Positions 43,292-56,107 of a stretch of 64,000 nucleotides of DNA are shown here, piece after piece. Location: NCBI RefSeq assembly GCF_000787575.1, contig NW_012236519.1:372001-436000 (forward strand), given 5' to 3'. The first letter of the stretch is position 1; each line of letters opens with the position of its first letter. The position numbers were made by a program, and so were the translations under genes. The notes under the pieces are model-generated. The model ran no database searches and had not been told where the DNA came from. It worked only from the letters and a program-made list of their open reading frames with translations. The stretch comes from Acytostelium subglobosum LB1. Taxonomy: Eukaryota; Evosea; Eumycetozoa; Acytosteliales; Acytosteliaceae.

Positions 43292-46200
43292 ATGTTTATG
43301 AATAAGTTGATGTCTTTATTGACATTGACAACATTAACTTTGTTGATTGTTTGTTGCGCACCACAATTGACTTTGGCACAGGGTTGCGAAGGCCCTTCCA
43401 TAACATCATCCAATGGTTATTGTAATAATGGTGGCAAACTGCTTGCTGCCACCACTGGAATCATTCCAGCCTTCATCAATGTTGGCCTAATGCCATCGAT
43501 GCACAACAAGTTGACTATAACGCCCTTTGTGCCATTTGACTCGAGTCAGAACAGATTCCCCATCCGCAAGTCTGGCCAGTACACCGTCCAGTACTCTTGT
43601 GTCTCGGACAACAGCACCCACACGACCAATATCCAGGTCACTGTGCCCGAGGTCACCCTCAAGTCCAAGTGTCTCGGCACGCTCGTCGACTTCTCATTCA
43701 CCGAAAACTGCACCACGCTGCAGGTCAACGAGAAGACCGTCAACAACTACGTCAATGGCGACGTCGTCCAAATCTTCCCACCAGGATACGGTCAGGTGCA
43801 CGTCACCTGTACAGACGACAGCGGCAGGACCGTGTGCAACTTGAACACAGCCTATGCCCAGCCCACTCTTGGCACTCGTCCCGACATCGTTGTGCAGCCA
43901 TCATACTGCAGCTACTCGAACGGCTCGATCCAGGTGACCAACCCCGATAAGTTCACCAACTTGACGTTGTCCCTCGGAGGTACCGCTCTGAACGCCACCA
44001 AGACTGGTCTCTGGGAGCACCTTAGAGAGTCGTCCGACTCGACCTACGTCCTGGACGCCTGGTCCGCCGACTGCGACCATCAGTTCTTTGAGATTATCGT
44101 TACCCCATCGCTGCCACAGCTGGTCGTCACTCCACTCGACACCAACAAATGTCCAAATGATTACCACGTCAGACTGTCACTGCTTGGCGCCAAGGGCAAT
44201 ACAACTTGGACTGTCAACGGTGTGAGCACTACCAACGACACCTTCAAGATCAACCCATTCGGCATCACACCCAACTCTATCAACTACAGACAGCTCGATG
44301 GTGACCAGTGTGAATGGAGCTCAGAGGCAAGCATCAACATTGACATCCCTCCATTCTGTAAGTCTTCCTCTTCCCCTCTACTTCCCAATCAAGTTACTAA
44401 CAACATGTACACACACGCCACTTGATAGTGAACGAGCTGACCTACACCATTAACAATACTAATGAGTGTATTGATGGCACTGGCATCGTGACTCTGTCAA
44501 TGCCAGCCACCAGTGTAATGATTGTGAACAATAACATACCTCCTAGTCCTTTGGACAACAGAAGGTTGTTGGGAAGGACACAGCTTAAGGACTCGCCAGT
44601 GGTATTCCTCGATACCAATCAGACGATGTTTATGGTCACCTATGGCCAGACATACAAGGTGTACACCAGCTGCACCAACACACCATACACCATCCAACCA
44701 ATGCATCCCGCTCCAATCCTCGTCGAGACGCCCTACAACCCCAACCACACGTCCTGCTTCTACGACACATCGTTCACCATCCCCAACTACCTCGACTTTG
44801 GTGACATCCAGTTGGCCACAGTCATCGTCATGCCACGGTTGGCCGGTGTGCCACCAACCATCTACAAGGCCGTCAATGGTGTGTTTAGCAACATCCCCAG
44901 AGGCACCTACTCTTTGACCTACACCTTCCTCTCGGCCAACGGATCAACCTGCCCATTTAACCAGACCATCACTGGCCTCAACTTTATGTACACTAAGCCC
45001 GTGTTGTCTGACCTCCACTACACCTTCAACTACAACCCACTCCAGGTGTGCGGCCAGGAGATCAACGTCACCGCCTCCGTCACCACCCCAACCAACGCCA
45101 CCGCAACCGTCTTCACATTCTCAATGGGATCGGGCGGCTCCTTTGTCCAGGAGTTCAACAGACCAGACTCACCAACCTGCTTCATTGCTCTGCCCGGTGT
45201 TGCCCCCGTCGGCAAGATGTCCGTGCCAACCATCACCATCACCAACGCCACCTGTCTCTACAACGCGGATGCCACGTTCACCGTCACCCCAGCGCCACAA
45301 CTTTGCTACCTCAATGGAGTTCTTATCTCTGGCTCGGCTACCGCCGATAACACCACCTACTTTGGCCAGCTTCCAGGCGTGTATAACCTGACAATCGTTG
45401 ACTCGAACCACGGCTGCTCATGGACCAACGAGCAGTTCACCATCCCACAATCAATGCCCGACTTCAAGTTTGAGTACACTGTCACCAAGTACATCACCAA
45501 CTGCTCGATCCGTGATTACGCCACCATCAATATCAAGAACGCTGCCAACTACACCTCGTTCTCCCCAGCCGTCGATACCACTACTGGTGACTGCAATCTC
45601 ACATCCACTGGAGCCTTCCACTTTACCAATGGCGCCTGCACCCACACCGTGTCCCTCCAGGACGAAATCACCAAACCAACTGGCCTCGTCCTCTCAGTCA
45701 CCAAGTTGCATCCAGTCACCTGTAGCCAGGGCGATGGCACTTACCTGTTCAGCGCGACACAAGACGGACAGAACCTCAATACCTTCATCCCAATTTTTGA
45801 GAGCAACATAGCCCAGTTCGTCAAGCCGGGCAACACTACCTTCACTGTCAGTGCCGGCACTTGCTACTTCTCCTACACCCTGGTGACCCAGCTCGAGCCC
45901 CCCAACTTCAAGTTCGAGACCACGACCATCTACCCCGACATGAACATCGCCGGTATTATCGATGTCAAGACCAACAACCCAGATGTGTTTATCAACAGTT
46001 TGGTGCCAAGCAATGGCGACCAGACCTATGCTGACGCCCTCAACCCCAATCGTCTGGCCACCTCGACCGAGAACGTCACGTTCACCATCAATTGGAACGT
46101 TGTTTGCAACCAGCTCGTTGACCTGAACTTGCCTCTCTATGTCTCACCAAGACCTCAGTACTACTTCAAGGTCGTGGGCTGTCCTGCCTCACTCACCTTT

Positions 46201-47301
46201 GTCCTTGTCAACTTTGATCAGTTCATTGGAGTCACACTCAATGGCGTACCACTCGGAGCAGATGGTACCATTCCAAATGTACCATATGAGGAAAGTCGCG
46301 ACTTGAGCCTCGTCTTTTCCAGCAGGATGTTCTACACCAACAATGGAATCGTCGGCCCCATCGAGGTCAGAACCGTGGTCATCCCTCAGATGACTGTCGG
46401 TTCCCTGACTGAGGAGACCTGTACCGGTTCCTACAACGGCCAACTCTCCCAGCTGCCCACCACCTCGTTCTACCAGGTCACACCACAAACAACACTCGCA
46501 CCCTACGAGCCACAATCAGCCAGATTATTCAATGGACTGTCCACTGGTGACTACTTCCTCCTTTCATCTCTCAACAACAACGCATTCTGTTTGAACGTAC
46601 AGGAGTTCTCAATTGCTGGTAGTGAGCCATCATTGTCCGTCGCCACTCAGCCACTGTGCTCGCCCACCGAAACCCGTCCCCTTAACGTCTCGTTCGGTCT
46701 CAACATGCCCATTACCCAGTTCAACGCCAACCTCTTTGGCCAGAGCTTCAACTCGTCCACACCATTGTCGGCCGGCAACTACATGTTCCAGGTGAACATC
46801 ACCGACCCCATCTGTCGCCGCATCCTCCCATCCACCTCCATCACACTCAGCACTCAGTCGGTCGAACCAATCGTCACGTCCAACAATTGCCAGCACATCG
46901 ACATTGACGTGCTCACTGGTGGCGTTTACACAATCATCGTGGCGCAAACTGATGATCACAGCAGGAACACGACCGTCACATACGACTTTAGCAACGTGAC
47001 CAGTCGTCTGTCGCTCGCCCTGGACATTGACGACAACACCAACTTCACCGTGTTCCTCCAGTCGCCAGTCTGTCTGACATCCTCCGAGATCTATATCCAC
47101 CACTGCGCCGCTGCCAAGAAGAACTTGGGTTGGATTGCCGCCGTCGTTATTGGCGCTATAATCATTGCAGCCATCATTGCTTTCGCCATTTACAAGTGCA
47201 AGCGTCCAGCCAAGGTTATCGACGCTGGCGATGATCGTATTGCCATGGAGACTGTCTCTGTCTACACTGGAGGCAAGATCAATAAGTTGGACAAGTTCTA
47301 A
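43292..47301 (+). CDS. Large type I membrane surface protein
   Basis: Exons 43292-44357 and 44429-47301, phase 1, about 1,312 residues. A signal peptide (LTLLIVCCAPQLTLAQG) is followed by an ectodomain of over 1,200 residues built of beta-rich repeats with paired Cys and many N-glycosylation sites (NxS/T). Several repeats have the shape PGVYNLTIVDSNHGCSWTN, similar to SprB/PKD-like adhesion repeats of the LPAGTYTVTVTDANGC type. A single membrane helix (WIAAVVIGAIIIAAIIAFAIY) precedes a short basic tail (KCKRPAKVIDAGDD...). This is a likely adhesion or recognition protein at the plasma membrane. The intron has ACTAAC. A decayed paralogue lies downstream at 48600-50867. G+C-rich codon use indicates strong expression. 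Confidence 0.8.
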
Positions 47302-47451
47302 AACATCCTTCATACATACATACATACACAACCAATCAACAATCACTCATAAAATTGTATTTAATCCGAACAAATATTATTATTATTAAACAAAGCCCAT
47401 TAGCGTATGGCACGACCACCAGATGTTGGAGAGATGAGGGATGGAGGTACA

Positions 47452-48477
47452 TTATTTAAGGTGGAACATAAGGTCGTTGGAAATGATATGAGTAATGTTG
47501 TTGAATATTGATTGATTGAGATGTGCAACAAACTGATCCATTTGAACTTGAAGTTTGCCAGATGCATCTACATAGATCAATTCGTCCATGCTATATCCAA
47601 AGCTAGTATGCAATGTGTTAATGTTTGTGCATGCAACAGTTGGTAGCAGCTCCAAGGATCTACTCAGACAAAAAGAAGAGAGATGTAGTGTGTGCAGGTT
47701 CTTGGCCTGGCGGTAGAGTCTCTGAAGTCGGGCTTGATCCTCACGACCCTTCATTGATAGGTGGGTCACATCGCTCAACATCTGTTCACAATGCTCCTGG
47801 CTCTTGCCCTCCAGATTTGAAAGATAAGATCTACGAAGAATAGTGGATACTTGAACAGCTGAATTTGAATTTGTTCTGCTGAGATGCTGAGGTGAGTGCC
47901 AGACGTCAAAGGAGTGGAACTCAATCGTTTTGATGTCTGGACTGGTGTAGAGACGGCAAAGACACTGGGACACTTGTGTTATATTGTCAAAGTCAACTAG
48001 ATTCATCATGATGGCATCCACAGGGTTGAGATAATGGTCGAGTTCAACAAACTTGATGTGAATGAGATGTGGCTCATCAACATGGTACAACTGAATTTTA
48101 CCTGGTGATGAAGATAATGGTGCTTGAGCCTTGAATGGTATAATCAATAATTGAAGGTTCTGTTTGCAGTCGGTCTTGTGTTCCTCGGGGATGAAACGAA
48201 GGTGCCTGGCGTCCATATGTCGAGGTGGCTTGTTGAAGAGACAGTACTTTGATCCAATGTTGATCATGGAGCGTATGTTCAGTTTTGTAAAGAAATTATT
48301 AGATAGTGCCAAGCTTACTGCTTTGTAGAACTGTTTGGATACTGTTGCCAAGGACATCAACACCTTGGTTGAATAATAGACAAATTGATAACCCGTTCGG
48401 TGGTCGATATAATTATAGAAATCGTGATCACTTCCTCCGAGTTGATCAATCATCGAGAGTTCGACGATATAAGCCAT
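47452..48477 (-). CDS. F-box-like protein of unknown role
   Basis: Single-exon minus-strand gene lying between the surface-protein gene and its decayed copy. I start it at 48477 (MAYIVELSMIDQLGG, 341 residues), because the preceding 38 codons to the upstream ATG at 48591 lie next to the truncated pseudogene and look non-family. The N-terminus is F-box-like (VELSMIDQL...VLMSLATVSKQFYKAVSLAL); the body has irregular Leu-rich strands (THLSMKGREDQ, LHTLHLSSFCLS, INTLHTSFGYS). This is the usual layout of the lineage's large F-box/LRR/FNIP families. AT-rich codons compared with its neighbour. Confidence 0.6.
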   Translation of the reverse strand: MAYIVELSMIDQLGGSDHDFYNYIDHRTGYQFVYYSTKVLMSLATVSKQFYKAVSLALSNNFFTKLNIRSMINIGSKYCLFNKPPRHMDARHLRFIPEEHKTDCKQNLQLLIIPFKAQAPLSSSPGKIQLYHVDEPHLIHIKFVELDHYLNPVDAIMMNLVDFDNITQVSQCLCRLYTSPDIKTIEFHSFDVWHSPQHLSRTNSNSAVQVSTILRRSYLSNLEGKSQEHCEQMLSDVTHLSMKGREDQARLQRLYRQAKNLHTLHLSSFCLSRSLELLPTVACTNINTLHTSFGYSMDELIYVDASGKLQVQMDQFVAHLNQSIFNNITHIISNDLMFHLK

Positions 48478-48599
48478 GACAATATAATTTAGTGATGGAC
48501 AAGACCATGTTGTTGTCCATGGAATATAGGTGCTATTCTCAAGTTTCTCTATCTCTAATGGATCAGCGTGTCCCAAATCCCAGAACATCACATCGGATG

Positions 48600-50867
48600 A
48601 CTACAACTATGCATACACTCAACCACAGAGGGCTGATGTCAAGGTTATCTTTGACTATGATTTACAACAAGAGTGTGGCAAGGACATCTCTGTGAAGGCC
48701 ACTGTAGTCACGAGGACTAGAGAAGACACGCTTAACATTCACAGTTCCTCCACCTGGTGGTCGTTTCTTTATGACCTACACACGACCAGAGGTCAAGGGT
48801 TGTTCATTGGAGATAAGGGGCGATGCTCCTGTTGGCAAGATGTTTGCTCCCACCATCGCCTTCACCGCGGCAACATGCTTGTACATTGATGATGCTACAT
48901 TCACCGTGACTCCGCCGCCTCAGACAACATACTTCAATGGTCAGGTGATCACCGGAACAACACTCAACGGATCGACTACATTCATCAAAGGACTCCCAGG
49001 TGTCTACCACTTGACCATCGTGGATGAGGTCAATCAATGCTCATGGTCCAACATAAAGTTCACCATCCCATACTCGATGCCAGACTTCAAGTTCAAATAC
49101 AATTTGACCAAGCGTATCACTGATTGCTCATTCACAGGAAATGACTACACCACCATATCAGTTGAGAACCCTGCAAAGTATAGTTATCTCACGCCAGTCG
49201 TTGATGCCAATGGTCTGATGAACCTCACGACGTCACTCCCAATCAGCTTCCAGTATGGTGATTGCAAGGCAAGCATCTACCTTTCAAACATCCAGACCAC
49301 ACCTGATCTCAAGGTACAGGCCACCAAGTTGCACCCGATCACTTGCTACAAGGGTGATGGAGTGTTCCAGATCACATTGTCACAAGGTGGACTGCCCCTC
49401 CCGACCAATGTACCCTTGTACAACGCTGCAACCTTATCCAAGGTCACCCCTGGCAAGTTGACAATGGATGTCGTGGCGGGCATCTGTCGCACGTCATTCA
49501 CTCTAGACACCCAGTTTGAAGACCCTAAGTTTGTGTTTGAAACGACGCCCATCTTCCCAGGCAACACCATCCCTCTCTACCCGGATCACATCTTTGCTGG
49601 AACTGTGTTGGTCAGATCAACTTTGAAGGGTGTGTTTATCAATGCCGTGCCAATGGGTGACCCATCAATCACTGTTGACTTGTCCAATCCATTGCGATTC
49701 ATCACCTCTGATGACCAGCTCACATTCAACATCACCTGGAACACAGTGTGTAACAAGGTGTACCAAGTGCCAGTGCCAAAAGTGGCCCATCCAACACCAG
49801 ACTACTACTTGATGTTGGAAGGATGTCCACCAAGCTACACATTCGTACTCAACAACTACAGAGTGTTCTTTGGTGCGCAGCTGGATGGCGTGCCGTTGGG
49901 TCCCCAGGGTACCCTGACAAATGTACCATACGTGGATGGTAGCAAAGTGCACCTGGTCTACGCGACCAAGTTGGCAACTAACTACATCACATCAGACACT
50001 GTGATCACTGTTAAACCTCCATCAACTCCCGCACTATCAATGGGCAATGTTACCGGTGAGACATGTTGAGGCACTTCCAACGGCATGCTATACAACTTAC
50101 CAAACAACACATACCAAGGCAGACGTGAATACACGATGGACACATCAGCAAAAAATCAACAATCATCCAATGTGTTCACATCACTGTCCAATGGTGACTA
50201 CTACTTGTTATCGACACCTCAAGGTCAACCATATTGTAGAAGTATACAACAGTTCAGTGTCAAGGGTGGTGAGCCTGCGCCAAAGATTGGCACTCAGACA
50301 ATGTGTTCAGCCAACAAGGTGCTGCCAATGAACATATCTTTCGGTCTCAACATGCCAGTGAACCAATACTTGATCAACTTCAATGGACGCCAACTCAACA
50401 CCTCACAGCCACTACCCAACGGACTGTACCCATTCCAGATCAACATCACTGATCCCATCTGCAGGCGCATACTCCGGCTGACCAACATCACACTAAGCAC
50501 TCAATCAGTCGAGCCATTAATCTCATCGGACCAATGTCAGCGTGCCAAGCTGTCAGTTCGTGCGCCAGGCAACTACAACATCAACTTCACCAACACAAAG
50601 GATGGTAGTGTCAATGTATCAATGACATATCAGTTCAACAGCACTTCATCGCCACTCTCAATCAACCTTGCCGAGGGCATTTACACAGTAGTCATTCAAT
50701 CAGATTCATGTCAATCATCGTATAACATCTATGTTGAAGGTTGTCCTCCACCACCAATCATCAACAAGAAGAATCTGGCATGGATCTCTGTATTGGTAGT
50801 AGCTGGTGTCGTCCTAATATTAAGTGGCAGCTTCGTCATCTACAGACGCTATAGAATGAGACGTTGA
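48600..50867 (+). pseudogene. Truncated copy of the large surface-protein gene
   Basis: It aligns with the C-terminal ~770 residues of the gene at 43292, block by block: APVGKM, DATFTVTP-PQ, PGVYHLTIVDEVNQCSWSN, MPDFKFKY, TKLHPITC, GVPLGPQGT, ITDPICRR, TLSTQSVEP, then a membrane helix (WISVLVVAGVVLILSGSFVIY). The signal peptide and first ~550 residues are missing. There is one frame change near 48745 and one in-frame TGA at 50066-50068 (the paralogue has an ACC codon there); otherwise about 2.1 kb stays open. Decay is therefore slight and recent, or some breaks are sequence errors. The truncation point lies next to the 5' end of the inverted F-box-like gene, which marks the duplication boundary. 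Confidence 0.8.
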
Positions 50868-51295
50868 TACAGATATGTACGAAGACGATTCAATATCAAT
50901 GGGAGAGAGTTCACGTCTTATAAGGTCAGGTACTACTAGACAATAAAAATAATTAATATATATATAAGTTATAATTCTATCTTCAATGTTATTTCTTACT
51001 TAATTTGTCAAGTGATCTGTCTCCCCACAAAAGTGATCACTGAGTGAGACTTCAGCTAAACCCCACCCCCGACAAAGGTGTGGTGTGGACCGATCAGACA
51101 TCCATTGTACTCTGATCTCCCAAAACAATTAGAAACATTGAAGAAGAATCTATCCTTTGATCTCTTTAGTAAAAGATACGATCATAAATATCTTTGATTT
51201 CCGTCCTTCCCTTGTCCCAACTCATAGCCACTACCGAAGGATATGATTCATATTAATTGTGATCAATAGATATAAGATAGATAGAGATATAAGAG
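50868..51295. other. Intergenic region, nothing coding seen
   Basis: 3' end of the pseudogene and promoter of the first CaaX FNIP gene. Contains TA-rich and T-rich stretches and a GATA-type repeat leader (51266-51295). No exon. Confidence 0.5.
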
Positions 51296-53335
51296 ATGGA
51301 TACATTATTACCATTGGTTAATATTAAAAAGATTGTATCACATATTGAAGAGAATGGTGATCGTTTGATGTTGTCATTGGTGTGCAAGAGGTTATTCGAT
51401 AATAGAGAACTGTATCTTCACTTCAACACTAAACAACTACCCTATTCCAAGAACTATAATGATTATCACAACAACATTCACCTCAAGTCATACAAGTCAA
51501 TCATCAACCATGACATGATCAACATCAAGTCAAACTCAGTACTCTTACAATACTACAAGAGATATGAACCATACTTTGACTATGTATTCTGTGTTGGTAA
51601 AGGTATGTCTATCATTCAATCAATCAATCAATCTAGGTATGAATGAATATGTACTTACTTGAATGAATGAATAGATAAACATAATACAGGTACTTGGAAG
51701 GCAGAGGTATTGGAGATACCTAATGTAACATCAATAACATTGGATATTAGACAGGTGTGCGATGAGCAACTGTTTGGTGATTTGAATGAGGTCGTGGAGA
51801 AGTTGAAGGTTAGGAATAGTTCATTGACATTGGATTGTCGCAACGTTGAATATACAACACTACCATCGATTGTCAATCATCACTTCACTGGTCTTCATGT
51901 CGAGTTCCCTCGTCTACAACAAATGTCCTCTATAAATGTCCTGGATAAGTTCCAAGCCAACTGCTTCTCCAACTCTGTGACCAATCTGTCGATTAAGGGT
52001 TGCGATCCCGCCACGGCTGCACGCATCCTCCCTGCCAACCTTAAGGCATTGAGTGTGGATTTGACAGAGTGGGATGTGATCATGCCAGCAAAAGGAATGT
52101 TTCCACCACATCTGGATACAATCCACTGTGCAAAGTACCAGAACCAACCTCTGGATGTGCTGCCACCTACCATCACAGACCTCTCAATTGGAGCAACCTT
52201 TGGATCTGCGTTCAGCCATGATCTCCAATGTCCATCATTACGACGACTCACTCTACGTTTTGTCAAGACTCCTCGATTCGGACCCATGCCATACGTCCAT
52301 CTAACATGGTTGAAGCTACACGACATCAAACTGCAAACTATTGGAATGATCAATCATGACATGTTCCCAGTGCTGCGTGATCTCATTATCACAAAGATAT
52401 TCTTGGAGGTTAGCGAGATGACTGGCACCACTGCGGACTTTAGACAGTTGCCGCCATCTCTGAAGATACTATCAGTTGCACTGCCCATGGTACCATTTGT
52501 ATTGCCACCCATCAACAGTGGCTTGGATGACCTGAGCATTCAATTCCTCACTACCGGCGAGAAACAGAAGTACAACCATCCACTTGGCGAATCAATTCCA
52601 TCATCGATCAAATCACTTTCATTACAATTCTATTATAAGCAATCGTTGAAGCCAGAGGATATCCCAGCATCGTTGACATCACTCACATTGCACCAATATG
52701 GATACGACAACAATTTGGATTACAACATTTTGCCACAGAACACTATTCGATCAATCAGTTTGGTACACACATCCAACGACGATGATTCAACTGCATTCGA
52801 TCAAACCAAGTACGTACTTGCACAACTCCAACAAGTACCTACATGTGTGGCCGAGTTGAAGATCACTCTCCATCCAGAGTTTATCACACTGGCCTTCTAC
52901 AGAATATCTGACAATGTGTTCTTGGCAATGTGCTCCAAGGATCCACTGAACCTGGACAAGAGTGTTTTGGACTTGTCAATGTCTGGCTTCATCGATATCT
53001 CCAGTCCCAATCTCACCGCTCTACATCTTCACAGGCTTCTTGGTAATGATACTCCCACTACTACCTCTGGTACTACAACAGCCACAGCCACAATCACAAG
53101 CGGCGCCACAATAGGCAACTCGACAGCAGCCTCAACACCAGGAACTACAACATCTGGTACAACTACCACCGCCACAGGCACTTCCACCACAACATCAGTT
53201 ACCAAAACTGCCACTCCAGCCACGGCAACTGCTACATCTCCAGTCACCACAACTGCCACTCCTCCACCAACAACTGTAACTGGTACCAACAAAACCCCAT
53301 CCGGCCCACGTCCCAAATGTTGTTCCATCATGTAG
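51296..53335 (+). CDS. FNIP/F-box-like protein with CaaX end, copy A
   Basis: Exons 51296-51602 and 51690-53335, phase 1, 650 residues. The N-terminus is F-box-like (ADR/GDRLMLSLVCKRLFDNRELYLHF). The body has FNIP/LRR-type repeats of about 20-23 residues, each around an LP..L..L core (LPPTITDLSIGATFGSAF, IPASLTSLTLHQYGYDNNL). A Thr-rich stretch of about 80 residues follows, then a basic end KCCSIM. The last four residues CSIM are a perfect farnesylation box, and the preceding Cys and Lys suit palmitoylation or membrane contact, so the protein is probably anchored on a membrane on a long Thr-rich stalk. The intron position is identical to that of the next gene. Strictly its CTAAC is missing (GATAAAC is nearest). 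Confidence 0.75.
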
Positions 53336-53579
53336 TCTGATTGAATGGACTACCGGTAGTTTGCCAGCAATGAGATCATTGCATACTCATTTGAATAAAG
53401 GTTTGAATAATCAAGATATTTGTTGATTGTAAGGTCGACATTGAGGGCCAGGGGGTTCCAATACTACTTTTCCCTGGGGACTCTGATGGTGACCTCCAGT
53501 CCGCATGACAGTGATGATGATCACTTGGTTTGGACTAAACATTGATAAGAGATAATAGATAAGAGATACATACCATTAA

Positions 53580-55378
53580 ATGGATACATTACCATTTATA
53601 ATACTTAAACAGATTGTATCATTAATTGAGGACAATGCAGATCGTATAAGAATAACATTGTTGTGCAAGAGATTGTTTGAATATAGACAACAGTATCTAC
53701 ACTTCAACACTAAACAACTACCTTATTCATGGAACTACAATGATTATCATTATTTCAACAACAGCATTCACCTCAAATCATACAAGTCAATCATTCATCA
53801 TGACATGAACAACACAAAGTCAAACTCTGTACTCTTACACTACTACCTAGATACAGAGTTATACTATGACTATGTATTCACTGTTGGTAAATGTATGTCT
53901 ATGATACCAATGTATGAATGATCGAATGAATGAATGAATGAATGAATGAATGAATGAATGAATGATCGTTAACATTTGAATGAATGAGTATAGTTCAGCT
54001 TGAACAAGGTTCATGGAAGCGACGGTTAATGGAGATACCAAATATAACATCACTGACGTTGGATCTCAGACTCTCTACCGATACACATTTGCTCGATGAG
54101 TTGAATGAGGTGATCGAGAAGTTGAGGATCAAGAATAGTTCAATGAGAGTGGAGTGTCGCAACCTCCTATATTCCATGCTTCCATCGGTCTACAATCATC
54201 ACATCAACAGTCTTCATGTCTACTTCCCAGAACATCAACATCTACACACGGACACTGCCATTAAGATACTGAATACTGTGAACTCTTCAAAAGCATCGCC
54301 ACAAGACAACATCTTCCCCAACACACTGACCAGTCTATTGATCAGAGGTGCATACCGAGGCATACTTGAACAAGGACTACCTCCACATCTCTATACACTC
54401 GACCTTGGAAGGATCTACAGCGTATCCCTGGATGCACTTCCACCAACTCTCACTGACCTCACTCTTGGGGAACCATTACACAGTGAGAATGATCATGATA
54501 TTCAATGTCCATCACTAAGACGACTATCACTACTCAATGCTGACACACTAAGATTTGGATCAGTGCCATACATCAATCTGACATGTCTAAAGATACAAGA
54601 TATCAAAATACAAGCGATACCAATGATCAATCATGACATGTTTCCAGTACTCTGTATGCTCAAGTTGGACTCCATTTCAATCTATACACTGGATGATGGT
54701 TTTCAACAACCTATATTGGATTATAGACAATTGCCACCATCCCTCAAGTCCCTCTCAACAATACTACACGATATACCAATACTATTGCCACTCAACAACC
54801 ATCACAGTCAATGTTTGGAAGAACTAAGTATTCAATTCTTCATCTATAATCAGAAGAAACAATACAGTTATCCACTTGGCAAAGTATTACCGCCATCAAT
54901 CAAGTCGCTCACATTACAACAATATGAGCAATCATTGCAACAAGTTGATATACCACCCTCGTTAACAACACTCAAGTTATATCAAAGAGAGTATGATAAC
55001 AAGTTGGATTACAATATATTACCAAATACCATTCGATCAATCATTTTGGTACACTCAACAGGAGAGTCATCAACAATCAATCAAACAAAGTATATACTTG
55101 ACAATCTTCAACGAGCACCAAAGTGTCTGGCAGAGATGCAGATCACTCTGTTGCCACAAGCCATCACACTATCCTTCTCAAGGATCTCGGACAATGTATT
55201 CTTGAACATGTGTAACAGAGGCAAGCATTACTCGAGTCAAGGCGGTGCTCCAGACTTGTCAATGTCTGGCTTCATCGATATCTCAAGTCCCTACGTCACC
55301 GCTCAACATCTTCAACTACTCATTGGTAAACATCTTTGGACTCCCAGACCTCGCAGATGTGTATGTAACACAATGTAG
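53580..55378 (+). CDS. FNIP/F-box-like protein with CaaX end, copy B
   Basis: Exons 53580-53892 and 53994-55378, phase 1, 565 residues. It is a tandem paralogue of the preceding gene: same F-box-like N-terminus (HFNTKQLPYS shared), same intron site after VGK, same NVTS/NITS...LDIR/LDLR start of exon 2, shared CPSLRRL and SGFIDISSP blocks. It lacks the Thr-rich stalk, but again ends in a CaaX box (RRCVCNTM; last four CNTM) after basic residues. Conservation of the prenylation box despite loss of the stalk suggests that membrane anchoring matters. The intron is mostly an ATGA tetranucleotide array with TTAAC as branch motif. The start was chosen by alignment with copy A. Confidence 0.75.
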
Positions 55379-55663
55379 GTCTGTCCTACCTGTCAATATT
55401 TATTATTATATTTATTATAATTTAAGAATAGATTTATAAATTTTTATTATTTGTTTTAATTATAATTAATTCAAAAGTGGCGCCAACAAATAATAATAAA
55501 CTCTAGATCATGATCGACCAACCAAATTGGACGACCTCAGTGAGAGGACACACCACTCATTCATTATTTATTTAACAACAACAAACAAATATATAAAGTT
55601 TATCTCTTTACCTATAATATATACAATAGTGCACTAAATATATATACATGATATCAAACAAAT

Positions 55664-56079
55664 ATGTCTGTCAAAGAGACAGCATTAAACATTATATTGA
55701 AGAGCAAAGATCTCACGGATAGTGAGAAGAATGATCTTATATACTTAATAGAGAATAATATTGACGTAGCAAGTTTTATTATAAGTATAGACAAGTTGCC
55801 AGGGAATCTTCTCAAACAGTATGCATGTATTTCTCAAACTCGTAAGTACTTGTTCAAGTGAATAGATCTTATGATGCGTTCGATCGATACTGACTCTCTT
55901 TCACTGTCCCCATTCTGAAAGAAATGAATACCAATCCCAAGAAGATGAAGGAACTAGAGGACTCTCAACATCAACAGATCTCCAAGAAGAAGCAGGCCGG
56001 AGAGTACAAGGAACCCTCCGGCCGTCGGGGGCTATCCGACATCACCAACCAATTTACCAACCTCAACATCCACTCATAG
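55664..56079 (+). CDS. Short unrecognised protein, or 5' exons of next gene
   Basis: Exons 55664-55841 and 55922-56079 give 111 residues. The first exon encodes a compact helical segment (ETALNIILKSKDLTDSEKNDLIYLIENN); the second is basic and polar (KKMKELEDSQHQQISKKKQ). The stop at 56077-56079 is only 28 bases before the next ATG, and the next gene's frame stays open leftward over this exon to about 55968. With a phase-2 donor at 55846 and an acceptor inside the exon, both could be one gene ending at 57000. I cannot decide between the two. The intron has CTGAC as its branch motif. Confidence 0.45.
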
Positions 56080-56107
56080 GGATGATTATGATGACGAGAC
56101 ACAAGCC

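Noticed and set aside
50066-50068. In-frame TGA as selenocysteine or read-through
   Set aside because: The paralogue has an ordinary codon here, the copy lacks its 5' half and has another frame change, so decay or sequence error is simpler.
53928-53964. Tandem ATGA units as a CRISPR-like or telomeric array
   Set aside because: Simple tetranucleotide repeat without spacers, inside an intron.
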